Of a stretch of 64,000 nucleotides of DNA, positions 29,381-38,418 are shown piece by piece; the first letter of the stretch is position 1; every line of letters starts with the position of its first letter. The stretch comes from Lachnospiraceae bacterium (GTDB taxonomy: Bacteria > Bacillota > Clostridia > Lachnospirales > Lachnospiraceae), in contig JAGCUO010000197.1 of assembly GCA_017962825.1 (NCBI GenBank), positions 1 through 64,000 on the forward strand. The letters run 5' to 3'. Below the pieces are notes generated by a model. It did not search any database and was not told the DNA's origin. It saw only the letters and a list, made by a program, of their open reading frames with translations. The translations under genes were made by a program, and so were the position numbers.

Positions 29381-30765
29381 TACAACTTTCTTTCCTTGTA
29401 AATTTTATGTATATGATCCCTGATCTCCTGATCTACCGGAATCTTAAGGATGTCCGACGAAAGCTTCCTTGCATCCTCTACGCTCCACTCCGAAAGAGTC
29501 CTTCTGACCTCGGAAACAGAGAGAGGATTTACGCTGAACTTTCTGCACCCGAAGCCGGCAAGTATCGGGATGACTTCGGGATCGGACGCCGCTTCTCCGC
29601 AAACTGAAACCTCGATGCCTGCGGTTTTTGCGGAATCGAATATATGCTTCATAAGGCGCAGGATCGAAGGCTGGGTTACGGACTGAAGGTACGCAACCCT
29701 GCTGTTTCCTCTGTCTGCGCTCATTACATACTGTATAAGATCATTGGTTCCTATGGAAAAGAAATCGCATTCACCCGCAAGCTTGTCAGCCATGATCGCA
29801 GCGGATGGTGTTTCAATGGTTGCACCTACTTTGATGTCATCGTTAAAATCAAATCCCTCATCGCGAAGATCGCTCTTGATCTCATGTATCAGTGATTTGA
29901 TATTCCTCATTTCCTCAATACATGTGACCATGGGAATCATGATGGAAAGATTTCCACCCGCACTGGCACGTAATATCGCACGAAGCTGTGTGGTAAAAAT
30001 ATCCCTGTGACCAAGGCTGTATCTGACTCCTCTGTATCCCAGGAACGGGTTGTCTTCTTTTTCAAGATCCAGAAAGGGAAGACTTTTGTCACCGCCTATA
30101 TCCAGAGTTCTGACTGTAACTTCCTTGCCCTTCATGGCCGATACGATCCTGGAGTAGACTCTCGTCTGTTCCTCTTCATCGGGGATCCTGCCTTCACCGG
30201 AGAGAAGATTCTCCGTTCTGAACAGTCCGATCCCTTCTCCGCCTTCATCGATTGCATGCATGACACTTAAGATGTCGGAAGCATTGCACAAAACAGAAGC
30301 CTCGGTTCCGTCTGCCATGACTGTTTTCAGATTGCGATAGCCTTTTAGCTCTTCGAGATCCGCAAGGTATTTTTTTCTCTTAGCGGAATACGAAGCGACT
30401 ATCTCGGGATCGGGTCTTTCGTATACATATCCGTTGCTGCCGTCCACAATGACCGTATCGCCGTCAGCAATCTCTTCTGTAGCACGGACCACGTCATAAA
30501 CCGCAGGGATGCCCATGGACTTTGCAACAAGCGCGGAGTGTGAAGCCATTCCGCCGTTTTCGCAAACAAGCCCTGCAATACTGTAATCCTTCAGCAGTCC
30601 CACCAGATAGGGAGTAAGGCGGGATGCCACAAGAACCGCTCCGGGCTTCATATCGGATATCGCAGCGATATATTCCTCATTACTCATCACCTCATTTCCC
30701 TTAGATGAGATGACCTTTGCGATGCCGATTCCTATTCCTTTAGATACTACAGATCCGTTTAACAT
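29380..30765 (-). CDS. PtsI-like PEP-utilising enzyme lacking the HPr-binding domain
   Basis: The 461 residues match Enzyme I of the PTS: phospho-His domain with GGMASHSALVAKS (His active site), and the PEP-binding barrel with LFRTENL, TLDIGGDKSLPF, FFSIGTNDLIQYV and the CGEAASDP cysteine. The N-terminal MLNGSVVSKGIGIGIAKV runs within ~15 residues into the PGAVLVA segment, so the ~120-residue helical HPr-binding subdomain is absent. It can probably still bind PEP and autophosphorylate, but not dock HPr in the usual way. It lies within the polyol-phosphate operon. A full-length paralogue is at 39856-41547. Confidence 0.8.
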   Translation of the reverse strand: MLNGSVVSKGIGIGIAKVISSKGNEVMSNEEYIAAISDMKPGAVLVASRLTPYLVGLLKDYSIAGLVCENGGMASHSALVAKSMGIPAVYDVVRATEEIADGDTVIVDGSNGYVYERPDPEIVASYSAKRKKYLADLEELKGYRNLKTVMADGTEASVLCNASDILSVMHAIDEGGEGIGLFRTENLLSGEGRIPDEEEQTRVYSRIVSAMKGKEVTVRTLDIGGDKSLPFLDLEKEDNPFLGYRGVRYSLGHRDIFTTQLRAILRASAGGNLSIMIPMVTCIEEMRNIKSLIHEIKSDLRDEGFDFNDDIKVGATIETPSAAIMADKLAGECDFFSIGTNDLIQYVMSADRGNSRVAYLQSVTQPSILRLMKHIFDSAKTAGIEVSVCGEAASDPEVIPILAGFGCRKFSVNPLSVSEVRRTLSEWSVEDARKLSSDILKIPVDQEIRDHIHKIYKERKL

Positions 30766-30774
30766 ACATTCATC

Positions 30775-31887
30775 CTACAGGAGGGTCATAACCTTGACAT
30801 AGTCTTCAGTTTTATCCCTCATTATTTCAAAACCTTTTATAAGATCTTCAAATCCCAGTCTGTGCGAAATTAATTTTTCCGGCGAAATCTTACCTTCTTC
30901 AAGCGACTTCAGAACAAGTTTCCAGTCATCATCCGCTTCCCCGGTAAATGATGAATTCCAGGAGCCTGTCACTTTAAGCTGGTTTCTCAGTATCTTCCAG
31001 TATTCATCCTTTACAAAACTCATATCGGATGCAGGATTTCCGACAAGCTGAAGTTTTCCGCCCCCTCCGAGAACATTTAATCCCAAGGATACGGATTCAT
31101 TTTTTCCGACACATTCAAAATAAACATCCGCCCCTTCTCCGTCCGTAACATTGTTTATGAAAGTGACAGGATCGTCATTTTTGATATTGCAGAATCTGTC
31201 TTCGAAAATTCCCAGTGACTTTGCATATTCGGCCTGATATTCCTTATTGCCTATGCAAAAGATATTTTTATATCCCATACCCTTTAGGAGCATAAGCGTA
31301 AATAAACCGATGGTACCAATCCCGGATATCACTATGCTGACATTTCTTTCATTTTCATCTGGTTCAAGGGACAGCCCGCACTGCCTCACGGAATGCATTG
31401 ATACAGATATCGGCTCAAGCATGGCTGCCTGTTCGAAGGATACATTTTCGGGAAGTTCTATAAGATTTGTTGCGGGAACCTTGACATATTCGGCAAACCC
31501 GCCGTCGCATCGTGAGCCGAGATAGTTATAGTTCTTGCACATCTCATACAGCTTCTTTTTACAGGAAGAACATTTTCGGCAGGGAATAAGAGGAAAGATC
31601 CCGACTCTTTTTCCGATAAAGTTATTCAGTGATCCGCTTCCCGCAGAGATTACTTCGCCGCTGAATTCATGTCCCGGGATCAAAGGATGGTGATATGCAC
31701 CCGTTTTATAAATCCTGGGAATATCCGAGCCGCATACCCCCGCAGCACGTACCTTTACTATGACACACTCGTCTTCCGGAACCGAAGTCTGTCCGTTTCT
31801 TCCGACTATGCCGTTCCCATCAAGTTCGGGCATTTTTGCATCCCTATATGCGATATCGGCAATTCCGTTTAATACGTATGCTTTCAT
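30775..31887 (-). CDS. zinc-dependent polyol-phosphate dehydrogenase (GatD/TarJ-like)
   Basis: Medium-chain alcohol dehydrogenase of 370 residues. Catalytic zinc ligands are in AGVCGSD and PGHEFSGE, four structural-zinc cysteines in CRKCSSCKKKLYEMC, and the NAD(P) loop is SGIGTIGLF. The segment CGSDIPRIYKTGAYHHPL resembles galactitol-1-phosphate 5-dehydrogenase. Because the next gene upstream is an IspD/TarI-like cytidylyltransferase, it may instead reduce a ketopentose phosphate (for example ribulose 5-phosphate) to a polyol phosphate for CDP activation. Start overlaps the cytidylyltransferase stop (ATGA). Confidence 0.75.
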   Translation of the reverse strand: MKAYVLNGIADIAYRDAKMPELDGNGIVGRNGQTSVPEDECVIVKVRAAGVCGSDIPRIYKTGAYHHPLIPGHEFSGEVISAGSGSLNNFIGKRVGIFPLIPCRKCSSCKKKLYEMCKNYNYLGSRCDGGFAEYVKVPATNLIELPENVSFEQAAMLEPISVSMHSVRQCGLSLEPDENERNVSIVISGIGTIGLFTLMLLKGMGYKNIFCIGNKEYQAEYAKSLGIFEDRFCNIKNDDPVTFINNVTDGEGADVYFECVGKNESVSLGLNVLGGGGKLQLVGNPASDMSFVKDEYWKILRNQLKVTGSWNSSFTGEADDDWKLVLKSLEEGKISPEKLISHRLGFEDLIKGFEIMRDKTEDYVKVMTLL

Positions 31888-32564
31888 CCGCAGGTTACCT
31901 CTTCAAATCTGGTCAGATCCGCAGGAGTCGTTATCTTAAAATTGTTCTCGTCACCGGGAATGGTTTTGATCTTCATCCCGGCCATTACCGCAGGCTGCAT
32001 GGACCCGCTTATTTTCATGATCGCATCCGGAAGAAGATCTTCATTAGCTTTCAGATATGGCCCAAACCTGAAGCCCTCCGGGGCCTGCCCCGCAGCAATC
32101 CTGCTTCTTTCAAGGTTGGAAACCACCATTCCGTTTTCAACTTCGTATACGGTATCCTTCATGGGCAGAACCGGAAGAACCGCATCACAGTATTTAAGCT
32201 CCTCTGCGATCTTCTTTATCGTTTCTCCCGATACAAGAGGTCTTGCCGCATCATGAATGATAACACCGTCATCATCTCCCAAGACTTCCTTCAATGCATT
32301 CAGCCCCGATAAAACAGAGAGTTGTCTGGTCTCTCCCGAGGAGGCAAAGCCGGCAAACTTAGGGCTGCCTGTCATTATTTTTCCGATAAGTTCCCTGTAC
32401 TCTTCCGCACATACGATCAATATCTTATCGACATCAGAGGACTTTTCGATAGTCTCTATACTGTATGCAATTATCGGTTTCCCGGATACTTCAAGGTACT
32501 GTTTGGGAATATCGCTTCCCATCCTTGTTCCCGAACCTCCGGATAATATGATCGCCGCTATCAT
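31884..32564 (-). CDS. IspD/TarI-family cytidylyltransferase
   Basis: The 226-residue protein has the IspD-family nucleotide-binding loop SGGSGTRMGSDIPKQY and the conserved HDAARPLV. The family covers 2-C-methyl-D-erythritol 4-phosphate cytidylyltransferase (IspD) and D-ribitol-5-phosphate cytidylyltransferase (TarI). The neighbours (a polyol-phosphate dehydrogenase and a pentose-phosphate epimerase, with overlapping start/stop codons on both sides) favour a TarI-like role making a CDP-polyol. IspD function cannot be excluded. Confidence 0.75.
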   Translation of the reverse strand: MIAAIILSGGSGTRMGSDIPKQYLEVSGKPIIAYSIETIEKSSDVDKILIVCAEEYRELIGKIMTGSPKFAGFASSGETRQLSVLSGLNALKEVLGDDDGVIIHDAARPLVSGETIKKIAEELKYCDAVLPVLPMKDTVYEVENGMVVSNLERSRIAAGQAPEGFRFGPYLKANEDLLPDAIMKISGSMQPAVMAGMKIKTIPGDENNFKITTPADLTRFEEVTCG

Positions 32565-33226
32565 CAGAATTCCATGCTCCTGATACCGCTTATGATTTCT
32601 TTATAAGGTGTCTTATGTCCGAACAGCACAGAGGTGCCCAGTACAAATCCGCTCATTCCCATGGGAGCATATGTCTTTATCTTATCCATTGTACAAGCGC
32701 CGTCCCATATCAGATCAAAATGCATTGTCTTCTGAAGTTCCAGAAGATATTTGATCTTCTCACCGACATATGGCAGGAACATCTGCCCCGCATTTCCGGG
32801 ATTAACCGACATAACCAAAACCTTGTCCACTATTCTGAGCAGCTCCAATATGGATTCGACGCTGGTTCCGGGATTTATTGCTATACCGGGAGTGATTCCG
32901 GCATTTATGATCTTTTGCAGAGTTGTGGAGGGATGATACTCCGCTTCGGGATGTATATAAACAATGTCACCCGGCCTCAGAAGATGCAGGAACATCTCGA
33001 TGTTATTGTTCGGATGCTCGATCATCAGATGTACATCAAGCGGCTTCTTTGTAGCCTGTGCGATATACTTCATGTCGTAAAGGCTCATGGCAAAGTTCGG
33101 AACATATCTTCCGTCCATGATATCAATGTGAAAATAATCCACCCCGGCCTCTTCGAGTTTTTTCACTTCCTCGTTAAGATTTCCGAAGTTCGCACACATC
33201 ATAGAAGCATGAATATTAAATCTCAT
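32564..33226 (-). CDS. ribulose-phosphate 3-epimerase family protein
   Basis: TIM-barrel epimerase of 220 residues. Catalytic and metal motifs are FHIDIMDG, DVHLMIEHP and VMSVNPGNAGQ. The usual VDGG motif is altered to IWDGACT, keeping the Asp. This places it in the wider Rpe/allulose-6-phosphate epimerase group rather than the housekeeping Rpe. In this operon it probably supplies the ketose phosphate reduced by the dehydrogenase. Stop overlaps the cytidylyltransferase start (TGATG). Confidence 0.8.
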   Translation of the reverse strand: MRFNIHASMMCANFGNLNEEVKKLEEAGVDYFHIDIMDGRYVPNFAMSLYDMKYIAQATKKPLDVHLMIEHPNNNIEMFLHLLRPGDIVYIHPEAEYHPSTTLQKIINAGITPGIAINPGTSVESILELLRIVDKVLVMSVNPGNAGQMFLPYVGEKIKYLLELQKTMHFDLIWDGACTMDKIKTYAPMGMSGFVLGTSVLFGHKTPYKEIISGIRSMEF

Positions 33227-33302
33227 ATTACCCTCCGTTTGTGCAGATCATTTTTTTCAATATACATCCCGCCGCTCTTTGGTAGCAAGCAATGCGGTTA
33301 CA

Positions 33303-34085
33303 TCATATAAGCCCGTAATACTTAAATGCTTTATATATTCCGTCCTCATAGATCGAGTCGGTAACATAATCGGATGCCATCAAAAGTTCGGGATTACCCT
33401 GGCCCATCGCTATACCGTGAGCCGCGGCTTTGATCATTTCCATATCGTTCATTCCGTCGCCGACAGCGTATATATTCTCAGCGGGTATGTCGTAGTATTT
33501 TCTGACAAACTCCATTCCCGTTGCTTTGGAATGACCTTTGGGAACAAACTCAACCACAATATTATTATGATTGATCTCATACAGGAAATCATCGAGTTTT
33601 TCACATACAAGATCGTAGTCAGTCTCATCCGTGATATCTGCGCTGAATTTGTTGATGGGGTCGTCGCAGGTGACGGTATTAAGTTTCTTGGCCCTGTCTC
33701 CCAGAGATTCCCAGAGAGTTTTCGCAAAAGGATCATCGGGAAAATCCTCGGGATCGAAGAAGCAATTTTTGCTTCCCTCAAGAACAAGCGGCATGTGCTC
33801 ATCGTGCAATACTTTAAGGGAGGTCTGTACCTGATCCCATGTAAGGAGCTTTTGGTAAAGTATCTCTCCGCCTATCTCAACATGACATCCGCATGCAGCC
33901 ACCACTCCGTCCATTCCCAGCTCATCAAGTGCCTTGTACATCGTATTGGATCTGGAACGTCCTGTGTTGATAAATACCTTATTGCCCATTAATCTTGCAA
34001 GACGTATGGCATCCTTGGTACTTTCCGGGATGCGAAGCGTTTCATCCCAGATGGTCATATCTATATCAAGAAATATCAGATTCAT
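33303..34085 (-). CDS. HAD-superfamily phosphatase (Cof-type)
   Basis: The 260-residue protein has HAD motif I FLDIDMTIWD with the nucleophile Asp, a C2-type cap, and motif IV GDGMNDMEMI. Cof-type HADs are usually sugar phosphatases. Its ATG overlaps the stop of the membrane protein upstream (ATGA). It may dephosphorylate a sugar intermediate of the polymer pathway, but this is inference. Confidence 0.85.
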   Translation of the reverse strand: MNLIFLDIDMTIWDETLRIPESTKDAIRLARLMGNKVFINTGRSRSNTMYKALDELGMDGVVAACGCHVEIGGEILYQKLLTWDQVQTSLKVLHDEHMPLVLEGSKNCFFDPEDFPDDPFAKTLWESLGDRAKKLNTVTCDDPINKFSADITDETDYDLVCEKLDDFLYEINHNNIVVEFVPKGHSKATGMEFVRKYYDIPAENIYAVGDGMNDMEMIKAAAHGIAMGQGNPELLMASDYVTDSIYEDGIYKAFKYYGLI

Positions 34086-35914
34086 TCTTTTTCTCCGTTC
34101 ATAAGTAGTCCCTCATATCCGGCCATGAACGGGATCGTAAACATTATGGGAAAAGCATATCTGGCATGCTTCATAAAACACGGTCCCGCCATGCATACCA
34201 GAAGTGATATGAGCTGCACGGCATAAAACTTCGAAGAGCCTTTGCGTCTTCGTATAAGCATGATCATTATCCAGGTCCAAAGTCCGGGACTCTGTAACAT
34301 TCCGAAAAACGAAACCCTGTCTATATATCTGTATGCGAAAATAAGGATCTCGTCCGCACCTTCAAACAATCCGGTTTTGGTAAACAGTTCACTGTCGCCT
34401 TCATATCTGACGGACGTGTCGGTTTCGGGATCAAACCATCCGTAAACGCTCAGGAAAAATGATTCGAAATATGTACCCGGATGTTTAAAGAACATCTTGG
34501 TCCAGGTTTTCAGATATCCGAAAACCACATCATTGCCCGCGCTCGTATCATAGTACTGCTTGACGGGATCCGAGATGGTGGGGTCATAGCTTTCGATCAT
34601 ATCTTTATAATTTCCGAAAAGAGCATTGATGCTTTCTGTCTCTTCGGAGGTAAGTTCGTCTTCATACCGTGTCATATAAAGCGCAGTCTGCTGCATGGGG
34701 ATGGATAGCATCTCCTTGAGGCCGTCACTCTCCGCATGGGTGTATGCCTTGATACCTGAGGATAAAGCGGTATAAATACCCATGGGAAGTATGATCAGAA
34801 CAAGTACTTTTTTTATTATATCTTTACTAAAAGAATCCTTCAGGGCATAAACGCACATAACAAGTCCGTTTGCGAAGACTATTATGCTGCCGTTATTCCT
34901 GCACATACATGTCAAAAATGCGGCAAGAAGTATCTTACATACCTGCTTTCTGTCCCCAAGAAACTTTTTCTCTTCCTCGTAAAAAGAAAGAGTAAGAAGC
35001 ACATACCATATTACCGCGGCTATAAAGAAAACATCCTTGATGGCAGTGGTAACAATGTTCGAATAGATGGGAGACAGTACATATATGCCGAATACAAGTG
35101 TAAGAAGCGAAGTTTTTGCACCCCTTTTCTTTAACTCCTTTACGGTCAGAGAAAGCGCCGATGCAAGCGCGATCTCCTGAAGGATGATCCATGCAAATAA
35201 TCCGAGATCGTAATTTCCAAACACCGCCTTAAACAGCTTAAACCATAGGCCGATCACTGCGGTAAGAACTATGGGGTGATGACCTGACCATGGCATCTCT
35301 CCTGTCGTCTGCATCATCTGACCGATGAAATCCGCATTATAATTTCCGGGAAAATTTAAGATCGTAACAGGCAGCCATAAAATGATAAGTATCCAAAATA
35401 CATTCCTGAAAAGATGCTCATCAAATATCCTGTCGAAAAGCTTCATGCCGTTTCCGGCAGAGGATACCTTCGCAAGTCCTGCTTCGAAAAGTGCAAAGAT
35501 GAGCCTGAATATCACTCCGAATCCAAGAGAAGCGAGTAACCCTCTTATCACAAAAGGGAAGGTTCCGAAAACGCCCGAAAGATTTCCGAATTCCGCTGCG
35601 GATCTTCCGAAGACCACTATGAAACCGAGTATCATCGGCAGGATGTACCCGCGTAAATATTTCGAAAATTTCTCACGAACAAACCCGATCGCCACACCGC
35701 ACAAAACGGAAGCTACGATCATATCAAACTGATAATCCCCAAGGCCCGAATAAATCCTTGCTTTTATCAGATCAAGACTTACCCTGCCGTATGCCCAAAA
35801 AGGCAAGCCCTCCGTAAACTTAAAAGTCAGCGCAAATCCGGACATAAGAGCGGACAGGATAGTTTCAGCCGCATCACGGGTTTTATTCTTTTGTCCCAGG
35901 ACATTTTTACTCAA
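34082..35914 (-). CDS. multi-pass membrane protein, GT-C-like (DUF6020-like)
   Basis: A 610-residue protein with about twelve to thirteen membrane segments. The extracytoplasmic stretch NFPGNYNADFIGQM, then GHHPIVLTAVIGLWFKLF, and the CMCRNNGS segment match a family I recall as DUF6020, thought to be GT-C-type glycosyltransferases that use lipid-linked sugars. It is followed by a large soluble loop and then a C-terminal membrane region. Together with the two GT-C-like genes upstream it suggests assembly of a surface glycan. Confidence 0.65.
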   Translation of the reverse strand: MSKNVLGQKNKTRDAAETILSALMSGFALTFKFTEGLPFWAYGRVSLDLIKARIYSGLGDYQFDMIVASVLCGVAIGFVREKFSKYLRGYILPMILGFIVVFGRSAAEFGNLSGVFGTFPFVIRGLLASLGFGVIFRLIFALFEAGLAKVSSAGNGMKLFDRIFDEHLFRNVFWILIILWLPVTILNFPGNYNADFIGQMMQTTGEMPWSGHHPIVLTAVIGLWFKLFKAVFGNYDLGLFAWIILQEIALASALSLTVKELKKRGAKTSLLTLVFGIYVLSPIYSNIVTTAIKDVFFIAAVIWYVLLTLSFYEEEKKFLGDRKQVCKILLAAFLTCMCRNNGSIIVFANGLVMCVYALKDSFSKDIIKKVLVLIILPMGIYTALSSGIKAYTHAESDGLKEMLSIPMQQTALYMTRYEDELTSEETESINALFGNYKDMIESYDPTISDPVKQYYDTSAGNDVVFGYLKTWTKMFFKHPGTYFESFFLSVYGWFDPETDTSVRYEGDSELFTKTGLFEGADEILIFAYRYIDRVSFFGMLQSPGLWTWIMIMLIRRRKGSSKFYAVQLISLLVCMAGPCFMKHARYAFPIMFTIPFMAGYEGLLMNGEKE

Positions 35915-35918
35915 TACA

Positions 35919-37100
35919 TCAACCCCACATCATATATGAGACACCCATGCACAGCCTTGTGAAGAACAGAAGGCCGCACCAAGTATGATATGCAAGAACA
36001 ACTCCGCATCCCGTAATGTATGCTTTCCTGATTATGTTCTTATCTGTTTTGAAAATCTTAAGATCATTTATCCAGGTTATGAGCGAGATCCCAAAGATAA
36101 GAATGATCGTAAAAGCATATCCCCAACTGAAATTCGCATCCAGATTTCTTGCGCCTTTTTCGCTGAAAAGGAAATATTCCATGAATCCCGTTCCGGCGCA
36201 TATCCAGGCAAAAAGCAGGTATCTGTTTTTGAAGATATCCTTTATGTGCAAAAGAAGCATCATAAGGGGAAATGCTATGGACAAAACGCTTACGATGGGG
36301 AGATACCCTGTATGTGCGCTCATGGCCACTCCGGGCGCTATCATTATTCCGTTTCCGCCCGCACCCGCTTTAAAAAGTGCGTTGTTCTGAAGCGTCATCA
36401 CCGCCAAAGAAGGAACCACGGAGGAAGCGAAAAAGACAAGTCTTCCGAAGGGCGCTCTCTTCCCGACCATATCTGCGATCAAAAAGACCAGCATTGCGGG
36501 TGTGACCGCAAGAAAGAAATTGGGCTTAGCCGCAGTTGTGATAGTCAAAAGGAACGTGAAGAACAAATATGACTTAACTGTCAGTTTATGAGCAATGTCT
36601 TTTTCAATGCGCATATAGTCCAGTATTGTCCAAAGGCCGAGCCACTTCATCATCAGATAGGTGGAATTATGCCAGATGGATGCGGCATGCATTCCCATAT
36701 ATCTTCCGTCAGAAAGTCCCTTTATATAACAGGGCATGACGATGTTCAGAAGCAGCGCCAGGATAATGGCAATATTCGAATCTATTTTTTTATCCGAAAC
36801 TTCCAATATCAGTTCCGCAGTAAAGAAAACCGAAAGAGCCGCAAAAAGTCCGAGAAGTATGGGAAGAAGTTCCAGGGTTCCGCTTTTTGCAAGTCCTATT
36901 ATGATAAAGGAAATGAGGGAATATATAAGTCCGTCATCCACCGCAAGGCTGATGTGCGCGGGAAGATCCGACTCATAAACCGACCCTTCTGTCCAGCCCA
37001 TAAACTTGTAATACAGGAAAACACACAGCACGCAATATATGGTGAGAAGCACCGCAGCCGTGATCTTATAAACTGCGGACGATCTTTTCTTATCAGACAT
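35919..37100 (-). CDS. GT-C-like membrane protein, paralogue 2
   Basis: The 393-residue protein has about ten membrane segments and an acidic ESDLPAHIS loop after the first one, as in GT-C glycosyltransferases. It shares motifs with the upstream gene: YFLFSEKGARNLDANFSWGY here matches FLCLYEKGERLQHCNFAWGY there, and ISLITWINDLK matches the end. The two are tandem duplicates, overlapping by 8 bp. A GGAGG 8 nt upstream supports the ATG. Substrate unknown. Confidence 0.6.
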   Translation of the reverse strand: MSDKKRSSAVYKITAAVLLTIYCVLCVFLYYKFMGWTEGSVYESDLPAHISLAVDDGLIYSLISFIIIGLAKSGTLELLPILLGLFAALSVFFTAELILEVSDKKIDSNIAIILALLLNIVMPCYIKGLSDGRYMGMHAASIWHNSTYLMMKWLGLWTILDYMRIEKDIAHKLTVKSYLFFTFLLTITTAAKPNFFLAVTPAMLVFLIADMVGKRAPFGRLVFFASSVVPSLAVMTLQNNALFKAGAGGNGIMIAPGVAMSAHTGYLPIVSVLSIAFPLMMLLLHIKDIFKNRYLLFAWICAGTGFMEYFLFSEKGARNLDANFSWGYAFTIILIFGISLITWINDLKIFKTDKNIIRKAYITGCGVVLAYHTWCGLLFFTRLCMGVSYMMWG

Positions 37101-38304
37101 AGAAATATCCTCCGCCGTACAGCATTACAAAGAAAGCAATTCCGCATCCGAGATGCCACACAAATACTGCCCACTCAAATATCAGCATCCATACGGGTTG
37201 TTTTTTCTTAATGGTATTTTCGATAAGGAGCATAAGTCCGGATACAAATACGAAAAATATTCCGTACATATATCCCCAGGCAAAATTACAATGCTGTAGT
37301 CTTTCTCCTTTTTCATACAGACACAGGAATTCCAAAAATCCCGCCATCATAACTTCCCATGAAAGAAGGAAGATCTTATTGTCTTTGAATCTCTTCAGAT
37401 TCAGCAGCATCACAACGCCGGGAAATGCATTGGCAAGCATTATGGCAAGAACGATATTATCCGTATATACTCCCCAGGCCTTTCCGATGGCAAAGCCGAT
37501 ACCGCCGTCTTCTCCCGCATGAGTATTCGAACCGAAAACTCCGCCGAACTGGATCAGAAGTGTTATGAATGTGGGTACCGCGGTAGCAAGAAGGCAGAAA
37601 AACTCCTTGGTCTTCTTGCACTTTGACATAATGAGCTTAACGATCATGTGCACCGCAGCGGCACTTACGAGTACCAAAGTGAAGCTGGGCTTGGTAAGAG
37701 TCGCAAGAAGCAGGAATACTCCAAAGGTCACATATTCCTTAACATCAACATGGTCTTCGTAATATGTCAGGATATGCGCAAAGAGGAAAAAGGCCACGAT
37801 GGCAAAGCCTCTTGCCGCAAGGTAAGTCTGGTTATAGTAAGGATTTGCACTGTAAACTCCGAGATTTCTGAGGGTTATTCCCGGAAGGTAGATTCCCTTG
37901 GGAGGATAGAGCATGGATACGAAAAACAGAGCATAGGTAACAAGGATGATGAACTCCTCATATGCCGTTTTGTTTTTATCTTTATCGGAAACAAGGGGCC
38001 CCAGATTCTTAAGCATGAAATACGAAAGCACTGCCGGAGATATGGAATTGAGGATGGTTGCGGAAATGGCAGCGCCCATCTGAACGCCCCCGAACAGGGC
38101 AAAGAACCTGCCCAACAGGAAATATACCGGATAAGGGAAATCAAATCCGCTGTCAATCCCCTGCATTTCAAGCAGGTATGCATCCACATCCGATCCGTAG
38201 ACCAGGTATTCCGCATGATAAGCCTGATTCCTGAAGAGTACAAAAAGAAGATATGTGTACGATGCAAGCATCAGGATATATATGATCTTAGTTACCTTTT
38301 TCAA
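37093..38304 (-). CDS. GT-C-like membrane protein, paralogue 1
   Basis: About ten membrane segments over 403 residues; a loop with YGSDVDAYLLEMQGI after the first helix is GT-C-like. It is paralogous to the next gene (EKGERLQHCNFAWGY motif near the C-terminus). The likely start is TTG 38304, 9 nt after GGAGG; the ATG at 38331 lies before the ribosome binding site and would add nine residues. First gene of the long operon running down to 28472. Confidence 0.6.
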   Translation of the reverse strand: MKKVTKIIYILMLASYTYLLFVLFRNQAYHAEYLVYGSDVDAYLLEMQGIDSGFDFPYPVYFLLGRFFALFGGVQMGAAISATILNSISPAVLSYFMLKNLGPLVSDKDKNKTAYEEFIILVTYALFFVSMLYPPKGIYLPGITLRNLGVYSANPYYNQTYLAARGFAIVAFFLFAHILTYYEDHVDVKEYVTFGVFLLLATLTKPSFTLVLVSAAAVHMIVKLIMSKCKKTKEFFCLLATAVPTFITLLIQFGGVFGSNTHAGEDGGIGFAIGKAWGVYTDNIVLAIMLANAFPGVVMLLNLKRFKDNKIFLLSWEVMMAGFLEFLCLYEKGERLQHCNFAWGYMYGIFFVFVSGLMLLIENTIKKKQPVWMLIFEWAVFVWHLGCGIAFFVMLYGGGYFYV

Positions 38305-38356
38305 AGCCTTGATCCTCCAAAAACATATCAAATAATTATAGCATACGGGAAAGTAT

Positions 38357-38383
38357 TAAAAAAGCGGAGCCGGGCGGCTCCGC
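38357..38383 (-). terminator. terminator of the trkA-trkH-fruK-ptsI-MATE operon
   Basis: GCGGAGCC/GGCTCCGC stem with a 4-nt loop, followed by TTTTTT on the minus strand. Confidence 0.88.
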
Positions 38384-38400
38384 GGTAACTTTCAACCAGT

Positions 38401-38418
38401 CCGGATAAGGTGATCCGG
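38401..38418 (-). other. small hairpin right after MATE stop codon
   Basis: CCGGAT and ATCCGG pair around 6 nt, immediately after the MATE gene and just before the main terminator. Confidence 0.45.
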
